A stretch of 64,000 nt of DNA from Escherichia coli (GCF_036503815.1 NZ_AP027764.1:3968001-4032000), one strand, 5' to 3'; numbered from the stretch's first letter, positions 35,735 to 44,949 are shown. Numbers and translations: made by a program. The notes: generated by a model from the letters alone, not told the origin.

Positions 35735-36077
35735 TTAACCTTGTAATGCATTTCTTATTGAAGATAAACGCAAGGTATGCTAGATAGCATAATTACAGTA
35801 ATAATAGATTATATACATCTTACACATCCTCTCTCTCCTTCAAACATTATTTATTCTTAATTTACAAATTAGAAATAATTAATTGATATCTTTTTATATA
35901 TTATTTCTTAGCACATACCACGCAACTTCCCTTTATTCAGAACATAAAAACAGCAAAATAATACATATAGCAAATATATTCAACGCAGTGATAATTCCAC
36001 ACTATTACATTTTTCCATTTCGTTCATTACTATGCCTTCCCCGTAATATTTTTAATATCTTTGTAAGGACACATGTA
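35735..36077. other. AT-rich intergenic region upstream of yadN
   Basis: This 343-bp gap between folK and yadN is very AT-rich and holds the probable Yad promoter. A frame runs open through it into yadN from 35883, but it has no ribosome site or protein-like composition. A perfect palindrome TATGCTA-GA-TAGCATA lies at 35776-35791. No invertible-element repeats were seen. Confidence 0.6.
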
Positions 36078-36674
36078 ATGAAAAAAACTCTTCTCGCGGC
36101 CGCTATGATTTTTGCTTCTGGCTCAGTAATGGCAGCTGATGGTGGCCAAATCGACTTTAACGGTCTTGTACAATCTGGCACGTGTAAAATAGGTGTTGCT
36201 GATGGCGGTAAACAGAGCATCACTAGTGATGGCGTAGTATCACTGACTACCTCGCAGGTTACTGATACATTTCCTGCAGTTAGCGAGACTTCTGTTGGTC
36301 TCCTGCCAAAAGAATTTAAGATTTCTGTGGACTGTGCTCCCGCCAGTAACAGCGAAGCTTCTTTAACCATGAGTTCCATTAGCTTTGCAAATACCAGCGG
36401 TACTCTGAACAACAATATGAACGTCACTGTTAACGGTCTTGCACCGGCAGAAAACGTGAATATTGCTGTCCATAATATGACAAACAAGGATGGTGCTCCT
36501 GAGATTAAACAGGTCCATATGAATGACGCCTCTAACGTACAGTTATTGAAATTAGATGCAGACGGTGATGGTCAATACCTGTTTAACGCGTCTTACGTAA
36601 AAGCACCTAACAGCTCTGCTGTAACTGCTGGTCACGTTACGACTAACGCAATGTACACCATTATTTATAACTAA
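36078..36674 (+). CDS. yadN: Major fimbrial subunit YadN-like
   Basis: First gene of the seven-gene Yad chaperone-usher operon. The 198-residue pilin has a signal peptide (residues 1-19, ends VMA-A), the N-terminal strand GGQIDFNGLVQSGTCKI, a second cysteine in SVDCAPA and a C-terminal chaperone-binding strand ending NAMYTIIYN. The start at 36078 has TAAGGA 12 bases upstream. The sequence is clearly different from the K-12 YadN I remember although the locus is the same, so the symbol is given by position and family. A strong hairpin follows. Confidence 0.9.
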   Translation: MKKTLLAAAMIFASGSVMAADGGQIDFNGLVQSGTCKIGVADGGKQSITSDGVVSLTTSQVTDTFPAVSETSVGLLPKEFKISVDCAPASNSEASLTMSSISFANTSGTLNNNMNVTVNGLAPAENVNIAVHNMTNKDGAPEIKQVHMNDASNVQLLKLDADGDGQYLFNASYVKAPNSSAVTAGHVTTNAMYTIIYN

Positions 36675-36688
36675 TTGTGTAATAGGCA

Positions 36689-36719
36689 TAAGGTTTGCCA
36701 GCAGGCAAACCTTATTTTT
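36689..36719 (+). terminator. Hairpin after yadN, likely partial terminator
   Basis: Perfect 11-bp arms TAAGGTTTGCC (36689-36699) and GGCAAACCTTA (36704-36714) with a 4-base loop, followed by TTTTT. It lies between the shaft subunit gene and the chaperone gene, a place where a leaky terminator would keep subunit mRNA in excess of the assembly genes. Confidence 0.85.
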
Positions 36720-36756
36720 CTGTTTCCCTATAATTACGCTATAGCAAGGAGTGCTT

Positions 36757-37495
36757 ATGTTTCCCTTTGTTAAAAAAACAGTTAGCGCATTATTTATCAG
36801 TGCACTTTTAACCAGCGCTCCGGTGTTCGCTGATATTGTCATTTCCGGTACACGTATCATTTATGATGCCAATAAAAAAGATGTCAGCATACGGCTGGAA
36901 AATAAAGGCAATCGCCCGCTATTAGTACAGAACTGGCTTGATACCGGTAACGATAATGCCGATCCCAGTCAGATAAAAGTACCTTTTGCTTCTACCCCCC
37001 CCCGTTTCGCGTATAGAGCCAAAACGCGGGCAAACGATAAAAATTGCTTATACCAGCGCAACGCCATTGCCTGGCGATCGCGAAAGTGTGTTCTGGTTTA
37101 ACGTGCTGGAAGTTCCGCCCAAAATCAGCAATAACACCACTGACAACAACATGCTGCAACTGGCATTCCGCACACGCATCAAACTTTTTTATCGCCCGGG
37201 CGGCTTGCAAGGTGAATCCTTTGAAGCACCAGCAAAAATCAAATGGCAGGTGACCTCGCAACAAGGAAAAGCCTTTGTCCAGGCAAATAACCCAACGCCT
37301 TATTACGTCTCATTTAATCAGATTTCGCTGGATGCCAACGGTAAAAAATACAGCGTCGAGGCATCCATGGTCGCACCATTTGCCCATGCAGAATTTGCGG
37401 TTAAAGGTCTGAGCAACAATGTCAGTACCGGAAAAATAACTTATCAGGCGATCAGCGACTTCGGCGGCATGATCGACGGCTCCGCATCCTTGTAA
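36757..37495 (+). pseudogene. yadV: Fimbrial chaperone YadV, frameshifted in a run of nine C
   Basis: A PapD-like periplasmic chaperone for the Yad pilus. Signal peptide 1-25 (ends VFA-D), DIVISGTRIIYD with the binding Arg, then in another frame DRESVFWFNVLEV and RIKLFYRP with the binding Lys. The frame from the ATG at 36757 (AAGGA 6 bases upstream) runs to 37101 and gives a 114-residue truncated protein. Homology continues one frame over from about 37004 to 37495. The switch falls in nine consecutive C (36995-37003); eight C would restore one frame of 245 residues, the usual length. Everything else is intact. It may be phase variation, recent decay or a sequencing error. K-12 also calls this gene ecpD. 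Confidence 0.9.
36995..37003 (+). repeat. Poly-C homopolymer (9 C) inside yadV
   Basis: Nine consecutive C interrupt the chaperone reading frame; the downstream frame fits a tract of eight. Such a tract is a classic substrate for slipped-strand mispairing and also for polymerase slippage. Confidence 0.95.
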
Positions 37496-37529
37496 CTTTC
37501 ATGACCTAAGCGGGAATAAGGCCTTGATT

Positions 37530-40121
37530 ATGGCGAACAGTGTCACCAACATCCCTAAAAAAACGCTACTTACGGTCTGCTGTGCGCTTATATATAGCAA
37601 CTATGTGCTGGCAGAAGAAGCAGTAGAGTATGACAGCTCTTTTCTGATGGGAAGCGGCGCGGCAACCATTGATGTCTCCCGCTATACTGAAGGCAACCCG
37701 ACACTACCGGGAATTTATAACGTCAGCGTTTTTGTTAACGACAAGGCGGTCAGCAATCTCACCCTCCCATTTATTGATGTCGGCACCCAAAGCGCCGCGG
37801 CCTGTTTAACTGCGAAAAACCTGGCGCAACTACATATCCTTCAGCCGGATAACAGTGTAGTGCTAATCAAGCGCGATAGCGAAGATGGCGACTGCCTGGA
37901 TATGGCCAAATCATACGATCAGGCTCAGGTCAGGTTCGATGTCGGCGAACAGCGGCTGGATGTCACTGTACCCCAGGCTTTTGTGTTAAAGGGCTACCAG
38001 GGTTATGTCGATCCCTCGCTGTGGGAATCCGGAATTAACGCCGCAATGCTCTCTTACTCGATCAACGCCTATCACAATGCATATTCAGGCGACAGTAATG
38101 ACAGCGTCTACGCTTCGTTTAATTCTGGTATTAACCTCGGGGCATGGCATTTACGCGCTCGTGGCAACTATTCGTGGGATAATAACGGCGTAAACAATTT
38201 TGATTTTCAGAATCGCTATCTGCAGCGCGATCTTCCCTCGCTACGTTCCCAGTTAATTGTCGGTGAAGCATATACTACTGGCGAAACATTCGACTCGGTT
38301 AACGTTCGTGGCGCGCGCCTCTATAGCGACAGTCGTATGCTGCCCTCTTCGTTGTCCAGCTACGCCCCTATTATCCGTGGCGTTGCCAATACTAACGCCA
38401 AAGTCACCATTACCCAGGGCGGCTATAAGATTTACGAAGCGACGGTACCACCAGGCGCATTCACGATTGATGACATCACTCCATCCGGCTTCGGTTCTGA
38501 ACTGTTAGTGACTATTGAGGAAGCTGATGGTAGCAAACGCACCTTTACTCAGCCCTTCTCCTCTGTCGTGCAGATGCAACGTCCAGGTGTTGGCCGTTGG
38601 GATATTTCGGCCGGCCAGGTAATTGACGATGACCTGCATCATGAGCCTAACCTCGCCCAGTTTTCGTACTACTACGGCTTCAACAACTTTTTTACCGGGT
38701 ATACCGGTATTCAGGTAACCGATAACAATTATGCCGCCGGATTATTAGGGGTTGGTATCAACACGTCGGTCGGCGCGTTCGCCGTTGATGTGACTCACTC
38801 CCGTACGGAAATTCCGTCTGATAAGACATATCAGGGGCAGAGCTATCGGGTGACCTGGAACAAACTCATCGAATCGACAGATACATCAATCAACCTGGCC
38901 GCCTATCGCTATTCAACTCAGGATTATCTCGGACTGCATGATGCACTGACACTGATCGACGACGCAAACCACGCCCGCGATGGTGAAAAGTACAATACGA
39001 TGAGCAGCTACGAGCGCATGAAGAATCAATTTACTATCAGCCTGAACCAGCCGCTCAAAATGGCCGATTCCGACTGGGGCTCGCTGTATATGTCTACCAC
39101 CTGGACCGATTATTGGGCTGGAAGCGATAGCCGTACTGATTATAACCTCGGTTACAGTAAGGGCGTATCGTGGGGCAGCTTCAGTATGAACTTCCAGAGA
39201 ACCTGGAATGAAGACGGTAAAAAAGATGACTCCGTTTACTTTAGCGTCAGTGTTCCCCTGGAAAACCTGCTCGGTGGATATCGACCTAAATCAGGGTTCC
39301 GCTCCCTAACCTCTCAGGTTAATAGTGACCTGAACGGCAACCATCAGTTCAACACGAACCTCTCCGGAGGCAATGAAGATAACGCTCTCTCCTATAGTGT
39401 AAACACTGCCTACTCAGTGGCGAAGGATTCAAAAGATATCACCTCGCTCGGCGGGTACATGAGCTATGACTCCCAGTATGGCGGCTTCTCCGCTTCTGCC
39501 TCAGCAGACACCGATAACAGCCGACAATATTCACTCAGCGCTGAAGGCGGTTTTGTATTACACAGCGGTGGCCTGACATTCACGAATGACAGCTTCAGTG
39601 ACGCCGACACGATGGTACTGGTAAATGCACCAGGCGCGAAAGGCGCTCGCCTGAATAATAGCACTAGCACTATTGACCGTTGGGGTTATGGCATAGCCAG
39701 TTCGTTAAGCCCTTACCGCGAGAACCGGGTAGATCTTGATATCGACTCGATGGAAGACAACGTTGAGTTAAAAAGTACCAGTGCTATGACCGTACCGCGC
39801 AGTGGTTCGATTGTGATAGCGAAATTTGAAACCGATCAGGGACGTGCCGCAGTTCTCGAGATTGCCAGTGACGCGGGCAAACCAATACCTTTTGCCGCCG
39901 AAGTTTTTGAAAACGATAAGATGATCGGCAACATGGGCCAGGGTGGGCAGGCTTACGTGCGCGGTATTCAGGAGCAAGGCGTGCTCAGCATTCGTTGGTT
40001 TGAAAATAACCAACCCGTGGAGTGTCTTGCCCGTTACGCATTCCCGGATACGCCTGAAACATCCTCGCCAGGATCAACGCTGTTTTTAAATAATCTTACC
40101 TGCCACATGGCAAAACACTAA
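37530..40121 (+). CDS. htrE: Outer-membrane fimbrial usher HtrE
   Basis: The usher of the Yad pilus, 863 residues from the ATG at 37530 (AAGG 8 bases upstream; a TTG two codons earlier is less likely). Signal peptide ends about residue 28 (YVLA-E), then the N-terminal PapC domain (YDSSFLMG, about 34-160), barrel and plug (SYAPIIRGVANTNAKVTI marks the plug start), and C-terminal domains with the cysteine pair VECLAR and LTCHMAKH. Barrel regions such as GYKIYEATVPPGAFTIDD are strongly family-like. It starts 34 bp after the chaperone stop. Intact despite the upstream frameshift, though translation polarity could lower it. Confidence 0.95.
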   Translation: MANSVTNIPKKTLLTVCCALIYSNYVLAEEAVEYDSSFLMGSGAATIDVSRYTEGNPTLPGIYNVSVFVNDKAVSNLTLPFIDVGTQSAAACLTAKNLAQLHILQPDNSVVLIKRDSEDGDCLDMAKSYDQAQVRFDVGEQRLDVTVPQAFVLKGYQGYVDPSLWESGINAAMLSYSINAYHNAYSGDSNDSVYASFNSGINLGAWHLRARGNYSWDNNGVNNFDFQNRYLQRDLPSLRSQLIVGEAYTTGETFDSVNVRGARLYSDSRMLPSSLSSYAPIIRGVANTNAKVTITQGGYKIYEATVPPGAFTIDDITPSGFGSELLVTIEEADGSKRTFTQPFSSVVQMQRPGVGRWDISAGQVIDDDLHHEPNLAQFSYYYGFNNFFTGYTGIQVTDNNYAAGLLGVGINTSVGAFAVDVTHSRTEIPSDKTYQGQSYRVTWNKLIESTDTSINLAAYRYSTQDYLGLHDALTLIDDANHARDGEKYNTMSSYERMKNQFTISLNQPLKMADSDWGSLYMSTTWTDYWAGSDSRTDYNLGYSKGVSWGSFSMNFQRTWNEDGKKDDSVYFSVSVPLENLLGGYRPKSGFRSLTSQVNSDLNGNHQFNTNLSGGNEDNALSYSVNTAYSVAKDSKDITSLGGYMSYDSQYGGFSASASADTDNSRQYSLSAEGGFVLHSGGLTFTNDSFSDADTMVLVNAPGAKGARLNNSTSTIDRWGYGIASSLSPYRENRVDLDIDSMEDNVELKSTSAMTVPRSGSIVIAKFETDQGRAAVLEIASDAGKPIPFAAEVFENDKMIGNMGQGGQAYVRGIQEQGVLSIRWFENNQPVECLARYAFPDTPETSSPGSTLFLNNLTCHMAKH

Positions 40122-40133
40122 AACGGAGCATCC

Positions 40134-40688
40134 ATGAAACGGATACTTATAGCAATCCCTTTGCTTAGTCTCAGCCTGCCCCAGGCCGTGCAAGCGGAAA
40201 ATATTGATGTTGATTTTGTTGCGACGGTAACAGAAACCACCTGCACAATGAAAATTGCGAAAGATTCTGTCGATATTACGACAATCGGTAGCGATCAATA
40301 CAGCCTGATCATTCCTGACGTTGGGTTGGATAAACTGGTTAATTTTGACAGCGCCGCAGAAACCACTTTTAAACTCGTCGCATCAGGATGCAGTGCGGGC
40401 ATAGGGACAATCAAGACGCGAATTAGCGGAACATCTATTTCCGGTAAGTTGATTAAAAACGAAGCTACAGGCTCGCAAGTAGCCAATAACATCGGTATGG
40501 GAATTAAGCGCAAAAGCACTACTGGTGAAAACTATCTGGCAGTCGATGGCTCAACCAGCTTTAACTGGACTACGGATGAAATAACCAATGGTTTACCGAT
40601 GACCGTTGCCCTGCGTGAAACAACCGCGGGCGCGGGACAGATTGGTGATTTTAAAGCCAAAGCTACGTTTAGTTTCACCTACGAATAA
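40134..40688 (+). CDS. yadM: Minor fimbrial subunit YadM
   Basis: A 184-residue pilin-like protein. Signal peptide about residues 1-21 (ends VQA-E), then the N-terminal pattern IDVDFVATVTETTCTM with a cysteine; a second cysteine lies in ASGCSAG, and the C-terminus is KATFSFTYE. It is 12 bp after htrE with a CGGAG ribosome site. Such small subunits usually form the tip fibre or adaptors. The symbol is by operon position and family. Confidence 0.9.
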   Translation: MKRILIAIPLLSLSLPQAVQAENIDVDFVATVTETTCTMKIAKDSVDITTIGSDQYSLIIPDVGLDKLVNFDSAAETTFKLVASGCSAGIGTIKTRISGTSISGKLIKNEATGSQVANNIGMGIKRKSTTGENYLAVDGSTSFNWTTDEITNGLPMTVALRETTAGAGQIGDFKAKATFSFTYE

Positions 40689-40702
40689 GAAGGATGGCTA
40701 CC

Positions 40703-41308
40703 ATGAAAATGAATGTGATTACAAAAATGGTTTTAGCCGCAGCGTCGATTGCGGCATGCGGCGCGCCCTCTGCAATGGCAGGTACACCTTCTGTCGGATT
40801 GACCGTGAATAGTCTGATTACAACAGGGACTTGTACCATGACAATGGACACTGGCAGTAGCAGTGGCACCAAAACGGTTGATTTCGGCAGTGTTTCAATC
40901 TCTGAAGTATTCACGAAAACCAAAATAAAAACATTTGATCTGCAGTTTAGCGGTTGTGCGGGCATACCCGGTAAAAAAGCATACTTAACGCTGGCACCAA
41001 GAATGATAGGTTGTTCGGGCCCCAATGCGAATCTGGCAGCATTTGCTAATGCCTCACCACAAACGCCGAAAGCCGCGAAAACGGCAGTTGAGGTATGGAC
41101 GACTGCCACACCAAATGGCAATGGAAGTACTCAGTTTCATTGTAAAAACCTTAATACGATCGAGGTTGATCTCTCTTCTGTTACCACCCAGAACCCACTG
41201 ACCTATCCGCTCAGCACGCGAATGGTCCCGGTGGACGGGGCAGCAAGAACCGAACTTACTGCCGGTGATTTTTACTCACCGACCACCCTGACCATTTCGT
41301 ATCAATAA
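40703..41308 (+). CDS. yadL: Minor fimbrial subunit YadL
   Basis: A 201-residue pilin-family protein. Signal peptide ends about residue 26 (AMA-G). It carries cysteines in TTGTCTM and FSGCAG, plus a second pair (GCSGP and HCKNL) typical of some tip subunits. C-terminus PTTLTISYQ fits chaperone binding. I chose the ATG at 40703 because AAGAAGGA ends 8 bases upstream; the ATG at 40694 lies inside that ribosome site. It is 14 bp after yadM. Confidence 0.9.
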   Translation: MKMNVITKMVLAAASIAACGAPSAMAGTPSVGLTVNSLITTGTCTMTMDTGSSSGTKTVDFGSVSISEVFTKTKIKTFDLQFSGCAGIPGKKAYLTLAPRMIGCSGPNANLAAFANASPQTPKAAKTAVEVWTTATPNGNGSTQFHCKNLNTIEVDLSSVTTQNPLTYPLSTRMVPVDGAARTELTAGDFYSPTTLTISYQ

Positions 41309-41326
41309 ATTAAAAAGGCGGTTATT

Positions 41327-41923
41327 GTGCTCTTTCCATATCGCAATTTCTCACTGACTGCAGGGCTCGTAGCAACCCTGTCGTTAAACCAGTGTTATGC
41401 CGGTCAGGACCTGGATCTTATCGCGTCGGTGACTAACACAACCTGCCAGACACAGGTCAGCGATGGTGGGACAGTCAATCTTGGTACCGTGGATTTGAAT
41501 TATTTCCCTGCCAACGTTACCGCTGAAACGGAGTATGGTGGCGGAAAGACATTTACGATTGAGGTTACTGGCTGCAGTAGTGATGCAGTAAGCACAACGC
41601 CTACACAGTTAAAAATGAACTTTATTCCCCAAAGCGGTCATCTCGCCAATGGGAATTTACAGGTTTTTGCGAATGACGAAGAACAACTATCAACCGGTGC
41701 AAAAAATGTCGGCATCGTCATTTTTTCGACCGAGCCAGGCGTTCAATCTTATAACATTCTGGCTCAGGATGGCACGTCACGGGCGATTTTTTCCGTCACC
41801 TCGGACGATCTTATCTCTTCGACCTGGACGTTCTATTCCAGAATGCAACGCGTGGTTAATTCGCTTGCCCCTCAACCGGGTGTAGTCAGAAGTCGTGTCC
41901 TGGTCGATGTTTATTACGAATAA
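41327..41923 (+). CDS. yadK: Minor fimbrial subunit YadK, GTG start
   Basis: A 198-residue pilin-family protein. The start is GTG at 41327 with AAGG 8 bases upstream. Signal peptide ends about residue 25 (CYA-G), mature N-terminus GQDLDLIASVTNTTCQTQV, second cysteine in VTGCSSD, C-terminus SRVLVDVYYE. It is 18 bp after yadL and 20 bp before the adhesin gene. Likely a minor or adaptor subunit. Confidence 0.9.
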   Translation: MLFPYRNFSLTAGLVATLSLNQCYAGQDLDLIASVTNTTCQTQVSDGGTVNLGTVDLNYFPANVTAETEYGGGKTFTIEVTGCSSDAVSTTPTQLKMNFIPQSGHLANGNLQVFANDEEQLSTGAKNVGIVIFSTEPGVQSYNILAQDGTSRAIFSVTSDDLISSTWTFYSRMQRVVNSLAPQPGVVRSRVLVDVYYE

Positions 41924-41943
41924 ATTCAAGGACGAAATACATA

Positions 41944-43167
41944 ATGAATAAAATAATACAGTGGTTACCCCGTTTATTGGCATTCTTGCTGGCAGGCTGT
42001 ATATTTTCAGCATCAGCCTATACACTGGTAGTCGGCAATACTGTTGAAGGGCCGAAAAATAATAAGTACAAGACCAACGGACCGACCGCAGATTTTAATG
42101 TCTCTCATCCAAACAGCTTTGGTAAAACAGTAGCTGTACACAAAGAATCTGGTCTCAGAGAAATCGCCGTCTACGATTGGTCTGGGGTCAATAGTTATGG
42201 TTCGGTCTATTGTTATAAAAATGATACCGGCCAACATCCTATTAAGATATTTCATAACTATATATCATCTGGCTTATCTGCTGATGGCCATACGTTGTGG
42301 AAAACTAATATCAATGGACTCTATTTTGTTATTGAGATCACAGCACTGTATAGCGCGGGCGTGACAACAAATAACATTCCAATATGGATTGATAACGCCT
42401 CGAATTCCGGGATTGACACTGGATTAAAATATACTGGAGAGAGTAATGGGTGTAGTTATGATTCCACCTATTATCTATTGGGCGGGGTGAATACAGGCTT
42501 CAAAATTCACTTATATGCTGATCAAAATTTTGCCCCTACCGCCCAGCAAGCAAGTAATTTTCAGCTCAGTAAAAACGGTGGACATGGTGCGGTGGACTTC
42601 TATTTTCATAATGACACCATTCCCGATCAAAGCCACTCGAAAAAAGTAAACATAACAATTCCGGCGACAGGAATGATCCTTGCCTGGCCAACGTGTTCTG
42701 CCTCAACGATTTCTGGCGTCAGCGGCACATCGGTGACGAATGGTAATGATGTACAGTTAGGAAATAAGCTACCTAAAGATATTAAGGCTGGACTTTCGCC
42801 AGCGAAATTCAATATTAATCTGACTGGTTGTACATATATCCATAATATTGAAGTAAAACTCACTTCGGCAAAAGTAGGCGTTAATAATAAACAACTTCTG
42901 GGCAATCTGGAAAGTTCCGGGGCGGCATCTGGGGTAGGCGTATTAATTGAAGGGCTGCAATCAAGTGTCAGCACGCAGATGATAATTGTCCCTAATAGCG
43001 GGAATTCTGTGTATAAAGATATTATGAACGATCCTTATGTAGAGAGTGACAAGGGAACAGACAAAAAAAACCTCTCATTTCAGGCGACCCTCAAGCAAGA
43101 TGGTTCTGCGGATATCAAACCTGGGAAATTCCGCGGGACAGGAACATTCCAGATTACCTACCCATGA
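41944..43167 (+). CDS. yadC: Two-domain fimbrial tip adhesin YadC
   Basis: Last gene of the Yad operon, 407 residues. Signal peptide about 1-25 (ends ASA-Y). Residues 26-235 form a distinct N-terminal domain rich in Tyr, Asn and Gly with a cysteine pair (VYCYKND, NGCSYDS), the probable receptor-binding domain. Residues about 240-407 are a pilin domain (WPTCSASTI, LTGCTYI) ending GTFQITYP. This architecture is that of a FimH-like adhesin; the K-12 protein is similar in length (about 412). A strong terminator follows. Confidence 0.92.
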   Translation: MNKIIQWLPRLLAFLLAGCIFSASAYTLVVGNTVEGPKNNKYKTNGPTADFNVSHPNSFGKTVAVHKESGLREIAVYDWSGVNSYGSVYCYKNDTGQHPIKIFHNYISSGLSADGHTLWKTNINGLYFVIEITALYSAGVTTNNIPIWIDNASNSGIDTGLKYTGESNGCSYDSTYYLLGGVNTGFKIHLYADQNFAPTAQQASNFQLSKNGGHGAVDFYFHNDTIPDQSHSKKVNITIPATGMILAWPTCSASTISGVSGTSVTNGNDVQLGNKLPKDIKAGLSPAKFNINLTGCTYIHNIEVKLTSAKVGVNNKQLLGNLESSGAASGVGVLIEGLQSSVSTQMIIVPNSGNSVYKDIMNDPYVESDKGTDKKNLSFQATLKQDGSADIKPGKFRGTGTFQITYP

Positions 43168-43176
43168 CCACACATT

Positions 43177-43201
43177 ACCGGCAGGAATACCTGCCGGTTT
43201 T
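43177..43201 (+). terminator. Terminator of the Yad operon
   Basis: Perfect 9-bp arms ACCGGCAGG (43177-43185) and CCTGCCGGT (43190-43198) with an AATA loop, followed by TTT. It lies 10 bp after the yadC stop and separates the fimbrial operon from panB. Confidence 0.85.
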
Positions 43202-43287
43202 GACCACAAAGGGCTAACACTCATCACTGACATCCCCTACAATGCGCCATTATTATTGATTAAAACTATGGCTAACAGGGGGGTATG

Positions 43288-44082
43288 ATGAAACCGTGTA
43301 CCATCACCTTACTGCAGAAATGCAAACAGGACAAAAAACGCTTCGCGACAATAACCGCTTACGACTACAGCTTCGCTAAATTGTTTGCCGAAGAAGGACT
43401 TAACGTGATGTTGGTTGGCGATTCGCTGGGCATGACTGTTCAGGGGCACGACTCCACACTCCCGGTAACCGTTCAAGATATCGCCTACCACACTGCTGCC
43501 GTACGTCGTGGCGCACCAAATTGCCTGCTGCTGGCCGACCTGCCGTTTATGGCGTACTCCACCCCGGAACAGGCCTTTGAAAATGCCGCCACAGTAATGC
43601 GTGCCGGAGCCAATATGGTCAAAATTGAAGGCGGCGCATGGTTGGTTGAGACGGTACGAATGCTGACTGAACGCGCAGTTCCGGTTTGTGGTCATTTAGG
43701 TTTAACCCCACAGTCAGTGAATATATTTGGCGGCTACAAAGTACAAGGGCGTGGCGATGAAGCGGGCGATCAACTGCTCAGCGATGCGTTAGCCTTAGAA
43801 GCCGCTGGTGCACAGTTGCTGGTGCTGGAATGCGTGCCGGTTGAACTGGCGAAACGCATTACCGAAGCGCTGGCGATTCCGGTAATCGGTATTGGCGCGG
43901 GCAACGTCACCGACGGGCAAATCCTCGTGATGCACGACGCGTTCGGTATTACCGGCGGCCATATCCCTAAATTTGCAAAAAATTTCCTTGCTGAAACGGG
44001 CGACATCCGCGCAGCAGTGCGTCAGTATATAGCTGAAGTGGAGTCCGGTGTTTATCCGGGCGAAGAACACAGTTTCCATTGA
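43288..44082 (+). CDS. panB: 3-methyl-2-oxobutanoate hydroxymethyltransferase
   Basis: PanB makes ketopantoate from alpha-ketoisovalerate and methylene-tetrahydrofolate, the first step to pantothenate and CoA. The 264-residue protein is a TIM barrel with the Mg/ketoacid residues in VGDSLGM (about 43-49) and the catalytic Glu in LECVPVEL (about 181). I chose the second of two adjacent ATGs (43288) to match K-12 and the GGGGGG ribosome site. panC starts 11 bp after the stop. Confidence 0.97.
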   Translation: MKPCTITLLQKCKQDKKRFATITAYDYSFAKLFAEEGLNVMLVGDSLGMTVQGHDSTLPVTVQDIAYHTAAVRRGAPNCLLLADLPFMAYSTPEQAFENAATVMRAGANMVKIEGGAWLVETVRMLTERAVPVCGHLGLTPQSVNIFGGYKVQGRGDEAGDQLLSDALALEAAGAQLLVLECVPVELAKRITEALAIPVIGIGAGNVTDGQILVMHDAFGITGGHIPKFAKNFLAETGDIRAAVRQYIAEVESGVYPGEEHSFH

Positions 44083-44093
44083 GGAGTCACGTT

Positions 44094-44945
44094 GTGTTAA
44101 TTATCGAAACCCTGCCGTTGCTGCGTCAGCAAATTCGCCGCCTGCGAATGGAAGGCAAACGCGTGGCGCTGGTGCCTACTATGGGTAACCTGCACGATGG
44201 TCATATGAAGCTGGTCGACGAAGCCAAAGCCCGCGCCGATGTGGTCGTCGTCAGTATTTTCGTTAACCCGATGCAGTTTGACCGCCCGGAAGATCTGGCT
44301 CGCTACCCACGCACCTTGCAGGAAGACTGCGAGAAGCTAAACAAACGTAAAGTGGATCTGGTTTTCGCTCCCTCGGTAAAAGAGATCTATCCGAACGGTA
44401 CAGAAACCCACACCTATGTCGATGTTCCAGGCCTTTCCACCATGCTGGAAGGTGCCAGCCGCCCAGGACATTTTCGCGGCGTATCGACCATCGTCAGCAA
44501 ACTGTTCAACCTGGTCCAGCCGGACATCGCCTGCTTCGGTGAAAAGGATTTTCAGCAACTGGCGCTGATCCGCAAAATGGTTGCCGATATGGGCTTCGAT
44601 ATTGAGATTGTCGGAGTGCCGATTATGCGCGCGAAAGACGGTCTGGCACTCAGTTCCCGTAACGGCTATCTGACGGCGGAACAACGTAAAATTGCGCCGG
44701 GTCTGTACAAGGTCTTAAGTTCAATTGCCGACAAATTGCAGGCTGGCGAACGGGATCTCGATGAAATTATTGCTATTGCCGGGCAAGAACTGAATGAAAA
44801 AGGTTTCCGTTCCGATGATATTCAGATTCGCGATGCCGACACCTTGCTGGAAATCGCTGAAAACAGCAAACGAGCTGTGATTCTGGTAGCCGCCTGGCTT
44901 GGCGATGCTCGCCTGATCGACAACAAAATCGTCGAACTGGCGTAA
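44094..44945 (+). CDS. panC: Pantothenate synthetase, GTG start
   Basis: PanC joins pantoate and beta-alanine using ATP. The 283-residue protein has the nucleotidyl-transferase motif PTMGNLHDGHMKLV (about residues 28-41, HxGH-like) and the SSRNGYLT (KMSKS-like) segment (about 187). The start is GTG at 44094 (VLIIETLP), with GAGGAG eight bases upstream; longer readings reach back into the panB stop. It is co-transcribed with panB; panD, the source of beta-alanine, is separated by rpnC. Confidence 0.96.
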   Translation: MLIIETLPLLRQQIRRLRMEGKRVALVPTMGNLHDGHMKLVDEAKARADVVVVSIFVNPMQFDRPEDLARYPRTLQEDCEKLNKRKVDLVFAPSVKEIYPNGTETHTYVDVPGLSTMLEGASRPGHFRGVSTIVSKLFNLVQPDIACFGEKDFQQLALIRKMVADMGFDIEIVGVPIMRAKDGLALSSRNGYLTAEQRKIAPGLYKVLSSIADKLQAGERDLDEIIAIAGQELNEKGFRSDDIQIRDADTLLEIAENSKRAVILVAAWLGDARLIDNKIVELA

Positions 44946-44949
44946 TACT

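Noticed and set aside
35883..36077. An upstream extension of the yadN frame
   Set aside because: The residues look like translated AT-rich intergenic DNA, and a normal signal peptide with TAAGGA begins at 36078.
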